Counted from the stretch's first letter, positions 1 through 12,583 are shown. The stretch: 64,000 bases of DNA from a bacterium (GCA_027318865.1 DAHVOJ010000002.1:16986-80985), one strand, 5' to 3'. Notes: a model not told the origin generated them from the letters alone. Numbers and translations are program-made.

Positions 1-1814
1 TTCCGCGATAGTTTAAATATTAACTTTACGGCTTTTAAAAACGCTTCTACGACTTTAGGGTCAAACTGCGTTCCCGAATTTTTCTTAATCTCCTCTAAAG
101 CGGTTTCTACGGGCAGAGCCTTTCTATAGGGTCTATCGGTAGTCATGGCGTCGAAAGTATCGACTACGGATATTATCCTGGAAACTATCGGAATATCTTC
201 GCCGGAAAGACCGGAGGGGTAACCTTTTCCGTCGTATCTCTCCTGATGATGCAGGACGTCGTTCGCTACGCGGCTTAAAAATTTTATTTTTTTAAGCATA
301 TTGTAACCTATTTCCGGATGTTTTTTGATTTCTTCGTATTCTTCGTCCGTCAATTTTCCCTGTTTATTTAATATCGAATCTTTTATGCCTATTTTCCCGA
401 CGTCGTGCATTGCCGCCGAATATCTTATATTTTTTATTTCGTTTGCGCTTAACCCCAGTTCTTTTGCCACGATAATGCCGTAGTCTATAAGCCTGTCGCC
501 GTGCGTCCTCGTATAAGTATCTCTTGCTTCTATCGCCTCCGATATAGAGCTTATAGTCTCGAAATGTTCTTCTTCGATATAATTAAGGGTCTGGACGTTA
601 TACGCCGCAACCGAAATTATACTCGAAATATTCGATATAAAATCTATGGTTTCCATAGAATATTCGGTTTTTGTTCCGCCGAAAAGAAAAATAATTCCAA
701 GAAAATCTTTATTGGTTTTCACGGGAATAACAATACACGTCTTTTTTGGTACACCGGCAAAAAAATAGGTGCAGATAGCGTCTTTTTTGATTTGAAACGC
801 GAAAGTCGTCTCGCCGGCATCTCCGCCGCTGTTTTCTTCATAGTAATTTATAGTCGGATAATCGGAACTGATGGCTTTTAAACATTTACAATCATTTAAA
901 TGTAAAATATCGTGTCCGGAAAAAGAAGCATCCATATTGTATGCTTTGAATAATGCCAATGATATACTTTTGAAAAAATCGCAATCGGTGCATTTTTGTA
1001 ATATTCTGGTCGCCTTAGGACATTTTACGAAAGGACACTCAAATTCTGTTATATTATAGCAGTTTGTATTGCCGCCGTATATAGAACATCCCGTCATATT
1101 GCAGTTAAAAAATTCGTAACAAAATTTATTTGTTTCTTTGTCGGCGTCTTTTAGATATACAAGAGCAGAATCGGTTTTTGTATAGTTCGTCAGTCTTTTT
1201 ATGGAATATTCCATAATGCTGAAAAGATCTAAAGACGATGAAACAAGTTTGGAAATTTCAAGAAGATCCGCTATTTTCCGGCTTTCTTCTTTCTGCCTTA
1301 AATATAAAAGATTGGCATTTTCATAAAGAGTAAGGCTGTATATGAAAATGCCGCCGAGCATGGCGATAAATTTTGCAATCTTTACTTCTTCTTCGGAAAA
1401 CCGGTATTCTTCTTTGCTATAAATATTTAAGGCGCCCAGAATAAGCGACCCTGCATAAATAGGAACGCTCAGCAAAGACGACATTCCGGTAAACTGCTTT
1501 TCAAGTTCGTAATATATATCGGACAAATCCTTTTTGAGGTTTGCGCTTGCCAACGATTCGCCGTTTTCTATAACCGAGCCTATCAATCCTTCGCCGAGCG
1601 ATATTTCTAAATCTTTTTTTATAAATTTTCCGTCCCGATAATATTTAACGCAGTTTATCTTTTCCGTATCCTCGTTAAGCATAAAAATAGTAATAAGGTC
1701 GCTTTTTATAAATTTAGACGCGGTTATCGAAATTTTTTCGTAAATTTCGTCTCTGGAATTTTTGGAAATCAGGTCTTTGGATAAAAAATATGCTATGTCC
1801 GGATACTCTGCCAT
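1..1814 (-). CDS. GAF-domain / HD-GYP signalling protein (3' end beyond window)
   Basis: Not in the ORF track because it runs off the left edge. Reverse translation from ATG at 1814 (MAEYPDIAYFLSKDLISKNSRDEI...) stays open to base 1. HD-GYP signatures AAMHDVGKIGIKDSILNK, HHQERYDGKGYPSGLSG, DTFDAMTTDRPYR; GAF-like N-terminal half. Confidence 0.88.
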   Translation of the reverse strand, partial: MAEYPDIAYFLSKDLISKNSRDEIYEKISITASKFIKSDLITIFMLNEDTEKINCVKYYRDGKFIKKDLEISLGEGLIGSVIENGESLASANLKKDLSDIYYELEKQFTGMSSLLSVPIYAGSLILGALNIYSKEEYRFSEEEVKIAKFIAMLGGIFIYSLTLYENANLLYLRQKEESRKIADLLEISKLVSSSLDLFSIMEYSIKRLTNYTKTDSALVYLKDADKETNKFCYEFFNCNMTGCSIYGGNTNCYNITEFECPFVKCPKATRILQKCTDCDFFKSISLALFKAYNMDASFSGHDILHLNDCKCLKAISSDYPTINYYEENSGGDAGETTFAFQIKKDAICTYFFAGVPKKTCIVIPVKTNKDFLGIIFLFGGTKTEYSMETIDFISNISSIISVAAYNVQTLNYIEEEHFETISSISEAIEARDTYTRTHGDRLIDYGIIVAKELGLSANEIKNIRYSAAMHDVGKIGIKDSILNKQGKLTDEEYEEIKKHPEIGYNMLKKIKFLSRVANDVLHHQERYDGKGYPSGLSGEDIPIVSRIISVVDTFDAMTTDRPYRKALPVETALEEIKKNSGTQFDPKVVEAFLKAVKLIFKLSR

Positions 1815-1846
1815 ATAATCCTAAAATGTTTTTTTAAAAAAATATC

Positions 1847-2812
1847 TTAAAATTTGGAAAATTTTTCTATTCTTTGATTTCTTAAATCTTCCCTTCCGTA
1901 TTTTTTGAGTTCTTCTATGTTTTCTAAAATAGCTTTTTTCAAGTTTTCCGATGAAAGTTTTAGATCTCTGTGCGCTCCGCCGGGAGGCTCGGGTATAATG
2001 CCGTCTATGACCTTAGAATCGTTAAAGAGGTCTTTTGCGGTAAGCTTTAAAGAATTGGCGGCATCTTCCGTTTTCGAAGTATCTTTATAAAGGATAGAAG
2101 CGCATCCTTCAGGCGATATTACAGAATAAACCGAATATTCCATCATTAAAACACGGTTTCCGGTTCCAAAAGCAAGAGCGCCTCCGCTTCCTCCTTCTCC
2201 TATAATTACCGATACCACGGGGACGTTAACATTTAATAAAGTATATATAGTTTCTGCAATAGCCGCAGATTGCCCTCTTTCTTCGGCGCCGAGACCGGGG
2301 AAAGCGCCGGGGGTATCTATCAGCGTTACTATAGGAACCCCGAATCTGTCCGCCAGTTTAAAAAGCCTCTGCGCCTTTCTGTAACCTTCCGGATGAGGCA
2401 TACCGAAATTTCTGCACATTTTATCCTTGGTATTGCGTCCTTTCTGATGGCCCACTATAAGCGCCCTCTGTTTTTTACCGTCCGGAACGCCGCTTTTAAT
2501 AAAACAAAACCCTCCTATAACCGCCTTATCTTCCATAAAAAGCCTGTCTCCGTGCAGTTCGGTAAAATTTTCTGCAATCAGCTCTATATAATCCATAGCA
2601 TAAGGTCTTAACGGATGCCTCGACAACTGCGTAATCTGCCAGTTATTTATATTTTTAAAAATATCTTTTATGAGCCTTTCTTTTTTAGCTTCGAGGTTTT
2701 TTATTTCGTCGTCGACGTTGGTAAAACCGCCAAGATTAAAAGTTTTCAGCTCCTCTATCTTTTGTTCCAGTTCTATAATAGGTTTTTCGAATTCGAGATA
2801 CTGTACGGCCAT
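1847..2812 (-). CDS. accA: Acetyl-CoA carboxylase carboxyltransferase subunit alpha
   Basis: RHPLRPYAMDYIE, GDRLFMEDKAVIGG, DTPGAFPGLGAEERGQSAAIA motifs; full length. Confidence 0.97.
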   Translation of the reverse strand: MAVQYLEFEKPIIELEQKIEELKTFNLGGFTNVDDEIKNLEAKKERLIKDIFKNINNWQITQLSRHPLRPYAMDYIELIAENFTELHGDRLFMEDKAVIGGFCFIKSGVPDGKKQRALIVGHQKGRNTKDKMCRNFGMPHPEGYRKAQRLFKLADRFGVPIVTLIDTPGAFPGLGAEERGQSAAIAETIYTLLNVNVPVVSVIIGEGGSGGALAFGTGNRVLMMEYSVYSVISPEGCASILYKDTSKTEDAANSLKLTAKDLFNDSKVIDGIIPEPPGGAHRDLKLSSENLKKAILENIEELKKYGREDLRNQRIEKFSKF

Positions 2813-2896
2813 AAAAATATTTAATAATTTATTTATCTATTTATCTATTTATTTAAATTCAACTATTATGTTCCGGTTTTTTTATTATATCAAAGG

Positions 2897-5800
2897 TTAA
2901 ATAATATTCAAGTAGCGGGGCAACGGTTTTGATTTTAAAATGGCTTTATCAACTGCAATATTTTCTCCGAGGATAATATTATAGCCTGAAATTTTTAATA
3001 TTACCCTGGTGCCTCCTCTCGCGCCCGAAAGGCTGTTTTTTATTTCGGACAGCATATTTTTAAATTCGCTGCCGTCAAGCATAAAGACATTTTCTTGTAT
3101 TTCTAAAATACATGTTTCTTCCGCCGGTTTTACAGCCTGCACGACTTTAACCGCGTCTAAAAGCTCTATGCTTTCGCCTATAATTTTTATGCCTGAATCC
3201 GTATCTCCATTAGCCGAACCGTATTCGGAACTTCCGGCGGAATTCTTATCGTCCGGCTTATCTGCATAGCTTTCCGCGGAATACCCTTCCTGCAAATCCG
3301 AGCCGCCCGGCGTATTGACGGCTGACGCCTGCGCAATGGTCAGGTCTAAGCCCGAAAAATCTATTTTCCCCGTAACGATTACAGGCTGGTTCGTCGATAA
3401 AACATCTTCATATTTTAAGAAATTTTTCGGAAAAAAAACCGTTTCTACGTTTGAATTTTTATCGTTCAATATAAACGATGCCATTTTATCGTTATTTCTC
3501 GTTTTATGCACTTTAAGCTGATTTATTACGCCGGCAAGTTTATATAAAGCGTCTGGAGCGGTTTTGCCTTTTGAGTCTATATATTCGGATACGATATCGG
3601 CAACGGGCCTTATTTTAAGAAGTTTTATTTTTTCTTCATAACCGTCTAAAGGATGACCGGACAGATAGAAACCAAGCGATTCTTTTTCAAAAGCAAGGAT
3701 AGATTTTTTATCGTCCTTTTCCCCCGTGAGCATTAAATAAGACTCGTCTTTTCCGTCGTCATAATTAATATCTCCGCCGAACGACGCAAATAAATCCGCC
3801 TGTCCCGAATCTTCTTTTTCTCTTTTACGGACGGATTCTTCCATTACCGCCTCAAGGTTGTCGAGCATCCATTTTCTCGATTCTCCGCCGATATCTAAAG
3901 CTCCGCTTTTTATAAGGTTTTCTATAGTTCTCTTATTGACTTTTCTCGTATCGACCCTCGAGCAAAAATCAAACAAATTTTTGAAAGATTTATTCGTGCG
4001 TACCTGCAAAATAGAATCTATAGCCGCTTTTCCCACGTTTTTAACGGCTCCCAGACCGGTTCTTATAGCTAATTTCCCTTTGTTTTCGGCATCTTCTTTG
4101 TTTTTATTTTCAAAAGTTTCTCCGCGACATCTTTTTTCTACTATAGCAAATCTTTCCGCAGATTCGTTAACCGACGGCGGCAGTATCTCGCATGCGTTAA
4201 CGCCTGATTTTGCTTCGTTTATTATTTTTGCTAATTTATCGGTGTTCGACATTTCGCTCGATAAAAGAGCCGCCGTGAAATGTTCCTTGTAATTGGCTTT
4301 TAAATATGCCGTCATATATGCAATATAGGCATAAGCGGTCGAATGCGATTTATTAAAACCGTATTCGCCAAATTTTACTATAAGGGAAAAAATTTTTCCC
4401 GATTTTGCCGCTTCTATGCCGTTTGCCTTACAGCCGGCAATAAATTTGTCTTTCATCCGGTTAATAAGTTCCGCCTGTTTCTTGCCGACGCCTTTTCTTA
4501 AAACATCCGCCTCTCCCATAGAAAACCCCGCAAGATTGGTGGCTACTTTCATTATCTGTTCCTGATAAAGCATCACTCCGTATGTGTCCTGCAAAATATC
4601 CTTAAGGGACGGATGAATATAATGTATTCTGGCCTTGCCGTGCTTCGCCTTAATGAAATCGTCAACCATGCCGCTGCCGAGCGGTCCCGGTCTATACAGC
4701 GCTACAAGAGGTATTAAATCTTCGAACGAGTTCGGAACGAGTTTTTTTATCAATTCTTTCATACCCGAACTTTCGAGCTGAAAAACTCCGGTGGTATCGC
4801 CTGCCGCCAAAAGTTTAAACGTCGTCCTGTCGTTTAAGTCTATATCGTATATATTAAACGTTCCCCGACCGCGGTCCCTTCCCGAATTTTCCGCTCCTGT
4901 ATCGTTTATAAGCCTTATGGCTTCGTTCATTACCGTAAGGGTTTTTAATCCCAGAAAGTCGAACTTGATAAATCCCAATTTTTCCAGATCGGTTCCGGTG
5001 TACTGCGTAGTAATAACATCCGTTTCTTTGGTGCCTTTATACAGGGGCATGTAATTATGAATAGGTTCGTTCGATATAACCACTCCGGCGGCATGCGTGC
5101 TTGCATGCCTTGCAAGTCCCTCTAATCTTTTTGCTATTTCTATTAATTTTTTTACCTTAGGGTCAGTTTCTATTAAACCGCGAAGTTTAGGTTCTTCTTT
5201 GACAGCGTTATCTAAAGTAATGCCGGGGGTATTCGGAACAAGTTTCGCTATTTTATCGACTTCCGCATAAGGCATATTTAACGCCCTTCCGGTATCCCTT
5301 ATTACGGCTTTTGCAAGCATAGTCCCAAACGTTATTATCTGCGATACCTGTTCTTCCCCGTACTTATGGGCTACATATTTAATTACCTCGTCCCTTCCGT
5401 TTATACAGAAGTCCGAGTCTATATCGGGCATACTTATTCTTTCGGGATTAAGAAACCTTTCGAACATCAAATCGTATTTAATAGGGTCTATTTCCGTGAT
5501 TTTCAAGCAGTAGGCGGCTAAACTTCCCGCCGCCGAACCCCTGCCCGGTCCTACCGGAATATTGCGTTCTTTTGCATATTTTATAAAATCCGAAACTATT
5601 AAAAAATATCCGGCAAAATTGGATTTTTTAATTACGTCTATTTCCATATCCAATCTTGCTTTATATTCTTCTGTTCTGTTTAAGTAGGATTCTGCGGCGG
5701 CTTTTGTGGGATTTTTTATAAAGGCTTCTTCGAACCCTTCTCTTGTTTTTTGTTCAAAATAATCTGCGACGTCCGAACCTGCAACCTGTAAATCCACCGC

Positions 5801-6766
5801 CGTTCTTTCCGTTATCGTTCCTTCCGTTACTGTTTCTATGATACGAGTATCTGCCGCGGTCCTGCCTGTTCCGGCTTTTTTAAGCATTCCACGTTCGTCC
5901 TCCGGCTTAAACTGAGGGAAATAATGCCCGCCTTTTAACTTGAACGAAAAATTGCATTTATCTGCTATCAGTAAAGTATTGGATATCGATTCCGCCGGAT
6001 AACCGCTAAAAATTTCTTTCATTTCTTCCTGCGACCTGAAATACAAGTCTTTGGTAGAAAACTTTAATCTGTCTTTATCCTCTACCGTTTTTCCGGTCTG
6101 TATGCAAAGAAGTACGTCGTGGGCTTCGTAGTCTTCTTTAAGAAGATAATGACAGTCGTTAGTAGCCACTAAAGGCACCCCGTATTTTTTAGACAATTCG
6201 ATAAGTCCGTTGTTTGCGGCAAGCTGTTCTTCCATTCCCTGAACCTGCATCTCTAAATAAAAATCGTCTTTAAAAATATCTAAGTAAAACTTAAGGCTTT
6301 CTTCGGCGGTATCATATTTCCCGCGGACGATCTCATAAGGTATTTCCCCTTTAATACAGGCGGACATAGCGATTAAACCTTCGCTATGGTCTTTTAAAAT
6401 ATTTTTATCTATTCTCGGTTTATAATAAAATCCGTCTATATATGATTTCGACACCAATTTAGAAAGGTTGCGGTAACCTTCGTCGTTTTTTGCAAGAAGT
6501 ATCAGGTGACTATAAAATTTTTCGTTTGCGTTTTTCAGCTTCATATCGGATTTAGAAATATACATTTCACATCCGATTATAGGCTTTACGCCTTTTTCTA
6601 CGGCTTTTTCATAAAATTCTATTGCTCCGAACATATTCCCATGGTCGGTTACCGCGACAGACGGCATATTAAATTCGATAGCTTTATTTACGACATCGTC
6701 GATTTTAATAGCGCCGTCTAAAAGACTGTAATGCGAATGTAGATGCAGATGAACGAATCCGCTCAT
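2897..6766 (-). CDS. dnaE: DNA polymerase III subunit alpha
   Basis: PHP N-terminus (FVHLHLHSHYSLLDGA), GPGRGSAAGSLAAYCL, PDIDSDFC, YQEQIMKVA; 1289 aa. Confidence 0.97.
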   Translation of the reverse strand: MSGFVHLHLHSHYSLLDGAIKIDDVVNKAIEFNMPSVAVTDHGNMFGAIEFYEKAVEKGVKPIIGCEMYISKSDMKLKNANEKFYSHLILLAKNDEGYRNLSKLVSKSYIDGFYYKPRIDKNILKDHSEGLIAMSACIKGEIPYEIVRGKYDTAEESLKFYLDIFKDDFYLEMQVQGMEEQLAANNGLIELSKKYGVPLVATNDCHYLLKEDYEAHDVLLCIQTGKTVEDKDRLKFSTKDLYFRSQEEMKEIFSGYPAESISNTLLIADKCNFSFKLKGGHYFPQFKPEDERGMLKKAGTGRTAADTRIIETVTEGTITERTAVDLQVAGSDVADYFEQKTREGFEEAFIKNPTKAAAESYLNRTEEYKARLDMEIDVIKKSNFAGYFLIVSDFIKYAKERNIPVGPGRGSAAGSLAAYCLKITEIDPIKYDLMFERFLNPERISMPDIDSDFCINGRDEVIKYVAHKYGEEQVSQIITFGTMLAKAVIRDTGRALNMPYAEVDKIAKLVPNTPGITLDNAVKEEPKLRGLIETDPKVKKLIEIAKRLEGLARHASTHAAGVVISNEPIHNYMPLYKGTKETDVITTQYTGTDLEKLGFIKFDFLGLKTLTVMNEAIRLINDTGAENSGRDRGRGTFNIYDIDLNDRTTFKLLAAGDTTGVFQLESSGMKELIKKLVPNSFEDLIPLVALYRPGPLGSGMVDDFIKAKHGKARIHYIHPSLKDILQDTYGVMLYQEQIMKVATNLAGFSMGEADVLRKGVGKKQAELINRMKDKFIAGCKANGIEAAKSGKIFSLIVKFGEYGFNKSHSTAYAYIAYMTAYLKANYKEHFTAALLSSEMSNTDKLAKIINEAKSGVNACEILPPSVNESAERFAIVEKRCRGETFENKNKEDAENKGKLAIRTGLGAVKNVGKAAIDSILQVRTNKSFKNLFDFCSRVDTRKVNKRTIENLIKSGALDIGGESRKWMLDNLEAVMEESVRKREKEDSGQADLFASFGGDINYDDGKDESYLMLTGEKDDKKSILAFEKESLGFYLSGHPLDGYEEKIKLLKIRPVADIVSEYIDSKGKTAPDALYKLAGVINQLKVHKTRNNDKMASFILNDKNSNVETVFFPKNFLKYEDVLSTNQPVIVTGKIDFSGLDLTIAQASAVNTPGGSDLQEGYSAESYADKPDDKNSAGSSEYGSANGDTDSGIKIIGESIELLDAVKVVQAVKPAEETCILEIQENVFMLDGSEFKNMLSEIKNSLSGARGGTRVILKISGYNIILGENIAVDKAILKSKPLPRYLNII

Positions 6767-6781
6767 AATTTTACTCCTTTC

Positions 6782-8323
6782 TTACTCCCATTCTATCGTC
6801 GAAGGCGGTTTAGAGGTAATATCGTAAACCACCCTGTTTATTCCTTTTATTTCGGAAATTATCCTCGAAGAACATATCCTTAAGATATCGTAATCGAGTT
6901 TTGCAAAATCAGCCGTCATTCCGTCCGCGGAAGTTACCGCGCGAAGCGCTACGACCGATTCGTAGCTCCTTTTGTCTCCCATTACCCCTACCGTTTTTAC
7001 GGGAACAAGCACCGGAAAAGACTGCCATACTTGAGCGTATAATCCTGCCGCCCTTATCTCTTCGGTTACTATCGCATCGGCTTTTCTTAAAATATCGAGC
7101 CGCCTTTTATCTACTTCCCCGATTATTCTTATAGCCAGTCCCGGTCCCGGAAACGGCTGCCTGTTGATTATTTCGTCCGGAATTCCTAAATTTTTTCCTA
7201 TTATGCGGACTTCGTCCTTAAATAATTCCCTTAAAGGTTCGATTAATTTTAAATTTAATTTTTTCGGAAGACCGCCTACGTTATGATGGCTCTTAATGAT
7301 GCTCGAAGCTCCGAATACCTTGACGGATTCGATAACGTCGGGATAAAGGGTTCCCTGAACCAAAAAATTCACGCCTTTGAGCTGCTTTGCTTCTTTTTCG
7401 AATATTTTTATAAAAAGCTTTCCTATAATTTTACGCTTTCTTTCAGGGTCGGTTACACCCTTAAGTTCCTTTAAAAACAAAGCCGAAGCATCCACGAGTT
7501 TTACTTTAAGATTAAGGTTTTCTTTATAATACTTCATAACGGATTTTGCTTCCGCTCCTCTTAAAAGCCCGTTATCTACAAATATGCACTTAAGATTGCC
7601 GCCGATAGCCTTGTTGGTAATAACCGCCGCTACGGTAGAATCTACCCCTCCCGAAAGAGCGCATATAGCTTTTGCTCCACCCGTTTTTTCCTTTATTTCC
7701 CTAACTTTATCGGATATAAAGTCTTCCAGTTCCCAGTCGCCTTTAACGCCGGCTATACCGAATAAGAAATTATTCAATATATCGGCGCCGCATTCCGTAT
7801 GAACGACTTCGGGATGGAACTGAAGCCCGTACATTTTTTTTTCGGGACATTCAAACGCCGCCGTATCGCAGGTCCCGGTCTGCGCCGTTATTTTAAAACC
7901 CTGCGGCATTTTTACGATGACGTCGCCGTGGCTCATCCAGACGAGGCTTGACTTTTCACACCCTTTTAAAAGACCGCTCTTACCGGTTATTTCAAGTTTA
8001 GAATACCCGTATTCCCTGTTTTTGGCGGGTTTGACTTCTCCGCCCAGAAGATGCGCCATAATCTGCATGCCGTAGCATATGCCGAGAAAAGGAATATTTA
8101 ATTCAAATAAATCTTTAGATATTACGGGAGCGTTTTTGTCGTAAACCGAAGAAGGTCCTCCCGAAAGTATAACGGCGTCGGCATTATACTCTTTTATTTT
8201 GCTTAACGGCGAATTAAAAGGATATATCTCGCAATAAACCTTGCTTTCCCTGATTTTTCTAGCTATAAGCTGTGTATATTGCGAACCGAAATCGATTATC
8301 AGTATTTTAGAATGTATTCCCAT
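6782..8323 (-). CDS. guaA: GMP synthase (glutamine-hydrolysing)
   Basis: Class I amidotransferase ([11 protein letters not shown]), [15 protein letters not shown]-terminal [13 protein letters not shown]. Confidence 0.98.
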   Translation of the reverse strand: MGIHSKILIIDFGSQYTQLIARKIRESKVYCEIYPFNSPLSKIKEYNADAVILSGGPSSVYDKNAPVISKDLFELNIPFLGICYGMQIMAHLLGGEVKPAKNREYGYSKLEITGKSGLLKGCEKSSLVWMSHGDVIVKMPQGFKITAQTGTCDTAAFECPEKKMYGLQFHPEVVHTECGADILNNFLFGIAGVKGDWELEDFISDKVREIKEKTGGAKAICALSGGVDSTVAAVITNKAIGGNLKCIFVDNGLLRGAEAKSVMKYYKENLNLKVKLVDASALFLKELKGVTDPERKRKIIGKLFIKIFEKEAKQLKGVNFLVQGTLYPDVIESVKVFGASSIIKSHHNVGGLPKKLNLKLIEPLRELFKDEVRIIGKNLGIPDEIINRQPFPGPGLAIRIIGEVDKRRLDILRKADAIVTEEIRAAGLYAQVWQSFPVLVPVKTVGVMGDKRSYESVVALRAVTSADGMTADFAKLDYDILRICSSRIISEIKGINRVVYDITSKPPSTIEWE

Positions 8324-8326
8324 TGA

Positions 8327-9805
<1,479 letters not shown>

Positions 9806-9809
9806 TTAA

Positions 9810-10739
9810 CTACCTTATCAGTCCTTCCAGCAATCCGCACTCGGAAACGGTAAAGCCGGAAACCTCGAAAAAATCCATACTTTTTAACATTATAGCCGCT
9901 CCGGCAAGCACAAGATCTTCCCTTCCTGCTTCTACGCCTGCGATTTTCAATCTGCCCGCAGTTTTTACAGCCGCAAACCGTCTATAAATATCTGCGGTTT
10001 TTTCTTTGCTTACGAAATATCCGTGAACTTTCAGCCTGTCGTACCGGTTTATATTTAAATCCACCATTGCAAGCGTAGTAGCCGTTCCCGCCGTTCCAAA
10101 AAGAGTCATGGGCTTGAACCCGAAACCGCTTCCGGTTATTTTCGCTTTTAGCGAACTTAAGTTTTGCTCTATTCGGTTTTCCAATTTTTTTAAATCTTCT
10201 TTAGACGCCGGATCGGATTTTATAATTTCTTCGGTCAAATGAACAACGCCCATATTCAGGCTGTATTTCCATAACGGCAGACCGTTTTTAACGCATGCGT
10301 ATTCGGTGGAGCCGCCTCCTATATCTATGGAATAAAATTCGTTAATATCGTTAAAACATCTTGAAATACCCTTTAATGTTATTAGCGCTTCTTTTTCGCC
10401 GCTTATAATATCGAGTTTAAGTCCGAATTCTCTATAAACAAAATTTTTTACTTCTACCGCATTCGGCGCATCCCTTAAAACGCTGGTACCGGTAATAACG
10501 ACGTTTTCCGGTTTTATGCCGTATTTTTTAACTTTTTCTGTATAAATCCTTAAAGCATCTTTTAATCTGCTTATAGATAGAGGCGTTATGATTCCTTCTT
10601 TTTTAAAATTTTCCCCCAGCCTGATAATTTTCATATCGACATAATCCGGACTTAAAACATTACTTTTTGAATCGGTTATCAGACATCTTATAGTATTAGT
10701 TCCTATGTCTATCGAAGCTTTGAAAGGCATCTGAACCAC
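9810..10739 (-). CDS. Ppx/GppA family exopolyphosphatase/phosphatase
   Basis: SIDIGTNTIRCLI, SIDIGGGSTEY, GTAGTATTLAMVDL. Confidence 0.9.
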   Translation of the reverse strand: MVQMPFKASIDIGTNTIRCLITDSKSNVLSPDYVDMKIIRLGENFKKEGIITPLSISRLKDALRIYTEKVKKYGIKPENVVITGTSVLRDAPNAVEVKNFVYREFGLKLDIISGEKEALITLKGISRCFNDINEFYSIDIGGGSTEYACVKNGLPLWKYSLNMGVVHLTEEIIKSDPASKEDLKKLENRIEQNLSSLKAKITGSGFGFKPMTLFGTAGTATTLAMVDLNINRYDRLKVHGYFVSKEKTADIYRRFAAVKTAGRLKIAGVEAGREDLVLAGAAIMLKSMDFFEVSGFTVSECGLLEGLIR

Positions 10740-10740
10740 G

Positions 10741-11253
10741 CTATTCTCCTGTATATTTTTTAACGTATTTAACGTAATTATCTGCAGACTCTCTTATAGA
10801 ATCGATTTCTTTTTCGCCGAGATTCTTTTTTATTACTCCCGGGAGTCCCGCTACCAAAGAACCGTCAGGTATAACGGCATTTTCCTTAACTAAAGCGCCG
10901 GCGGCTATTATGCAGTTTTTACCGATTTTTGCTCCGGTTAACACTATTGCGCCGATACCTATAAGGCAGTTATCGCCTATTTCGCATCCGTGCAAATTAA
11001 CGCTGTGTCCTATGGTAACGCCGTTGCCTATTACTAAGGGGCCGGTATCGTGCTGAACGTGAAGAACGCTGTTATCCTGAACGTTGGTATTTGTCCCTAT
11101 CCTTATATAATTAACGTCGCCTCTTATAACGGAGCCGAACCAGACGCTCGAACCTTTTCCTATTTCTACGTCACCCACGATAACGATATTGCCGCACAGA
11201 TATACCGATTCGTCTATCTTGGGATATTTACCAAGATAAGATTCTATGACCAT
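10741..11253 (-). CDS. Gamma carbonic anhydrase-like left-handed beta-helix protein
   Basis: Hexapeptide repeats; SVWFGSVIRGD, VQDNSVLHV, GHSVNLHGCEIGDNCLIG. Confidence 0.9.
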   Translation of the reverse strand: MVIESYLGKYPKIDESVYLCGNIVIVGDVEIGKGSSVWFGSVIRGDVNYIRIGTNTNVQDNSVLHVQHDTGPLVIGNGVTIGHSVNLHGCEIGDNCLIGIGAIVLTGAKIGKNCIIAAGALVKENAVIPDGSLVAGLPGVIKKNLGEKEIDSIRESADNYVKYVKKYTGE

Positions 11254-11388
11254 AACCCCTCCCCCCGCAACTTGCCGATCTTAAATTTATTTTATCGTTT
11301 ATTATTTATTTTGATTTCTTTTGTTTTAATTGTATATTATATAACAATTTTGACTCAAACGGCAGAATTTTATTTGGAATTTTTATAA

Positions 11389-12543
11389 TTATATAAGCTT
11401 TTTCGAAAGCGATTCCGCCTGTTTTTTTGCTTCCAATACGTCTTCTATCGTTTTCAATTCGAACGGCTTATGCTTTTGCATAACCGACTCTACATTTTGG
11501 GCGATTTTGTTAAAAGATATTCTTTTATTCAGAAACGAATTTACAAAAATTTCGTTTGCCTCGCAAAAAACTGCGGGCATGCTTTTTCCTGCTCTCAAAG
11601 ATTGTCTTGCAAGATTTAAAAACGGAAATTTTGAGTTATCCGGATTAAAAAACTCCAGTTTTCCAATTTCGGCAAGGTTCACCGGATTCATAAGTTTATG
11701 CAGCCGGCGCGGATACGACAGCGCATAACCTATTGGACCTTTCATATCGGCGTCTCCCATCTGCGCTATTATCGAACCGTCCATAAACTCTACCATGGAA
11801 TGAACTACCGCCTGAGGATGTATTAAAACGTCTATTTTATTTTCTTCTATATCGAATAAAAAAGAGGCTTCTATTATCTCCAATCCTTTATTTGCAAACG
11901 TCGAAGAATCTATAGTTATCTTTTTTCCCATTTTCCATTTAGGATGGTTTAACGCCATATCGACCGTAATATTTTTAAAATAGTCTTTATCCTTGTCGTA
12001 AAACGGGCCTCCGGACGCCGTGAGTATCAATTTTTTAACGTCGGAGTTAACTCCGCTTCTAAGACACTGAAACAGGGCGGAATGTTCGGAATCGACGGGA
12101 ATTATTTTGGCTTTGCCCGCTTTCGCGGTCCTGTTGAGAATATCTCCCGCCATAACCATAGATTCTTTGTTTGCGAGAGCCAGGTCTTTTCCTGCGGCAA
12201 GACTTTCGTAAGACAGCATAAGACCTGCAGAACCGCTTATAGCGTTTAACACGGTATCGAAAATATCGTCGGAAACAACTTCACATAGGCCTTCTTCTCC
12301 GAAAGTAAATTTCGTCTTAACGCCGTCAACGTTGTTTAATTCGTTTTTCGCTTTAATCGATTCGGCTCTTGAAGAAAGAACGCAATATAAAGGATTAAAC
12401 TGCGTAATCTGTTCCTTTAATTCCGCGGTAAAATGTCCCGCGGCTATGCCTTTTACCGCAAACTTATCCGGATATGCAAGAGCCACTTCTAAAGCATTTC
12501 TGCCTATAGACCCCGTGGAACCGGCAAGAAATATATTACGCAT
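11389..12543 (-). CDS. dxr: 1-deoxy-D-xylulose 5-phosphate reductoisomerase
   Basis: GSTGSIGRNALEV, LANKESMVMAG, PVDSEHSALFQCL, ASGGPF. Confidence 0.97.
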   Translation of the reverse strand: MRNIFLAGSTGSIGRNALEVALAYPDKFAVKGIAAGHFTAELKEQITQFNPLYCVLSSRAESIKAKNELNNVDGVKTKFTFGEEGLCEVVSDDIFDTVLNAISGSAGLMLSYESLAAGKDLALANKESMVMAGDILNRTAKAGKAKIIPVDSEHSALFQCLRSGVNSDVKKLILTASGGPFYDKDKDYFKNITVDMALNHPKWKMGKKITIDSSTFANKGLEIIEASFLFDIEENKIDVLIHPQAVVHSMVEFMDGSIIAQMGDADMKGPIGYALSYPRRLHKLMNPVNLAEIGKLEFFNPDNSKFPFLNLARQSLRAGKSMPAVFCEANEIFVNSFLNKRISFNKIAQNVESVMQKHKPFELKTIEDVLEAKKQAESLSKKLI

Positions 12544-12583
12544 ATTAATTTAACCCGTCCGTTTCGAAATTATTTTTTCTGGA

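Noticed and set aside
501-1059. Plus-strand ORFs 501..881 and 871..1059
   Set aside because: Antisense to the continuous minus-strand GAF/HD-GYP coding sequence, which has recognisable motifs; no RBS or family similarity
2820-2862. TTTATCTA-type tetranucleotide repeat upstream of accA
   Set aside because: Short AT-rich low-complexity tract; no evidence of function beyond base composition
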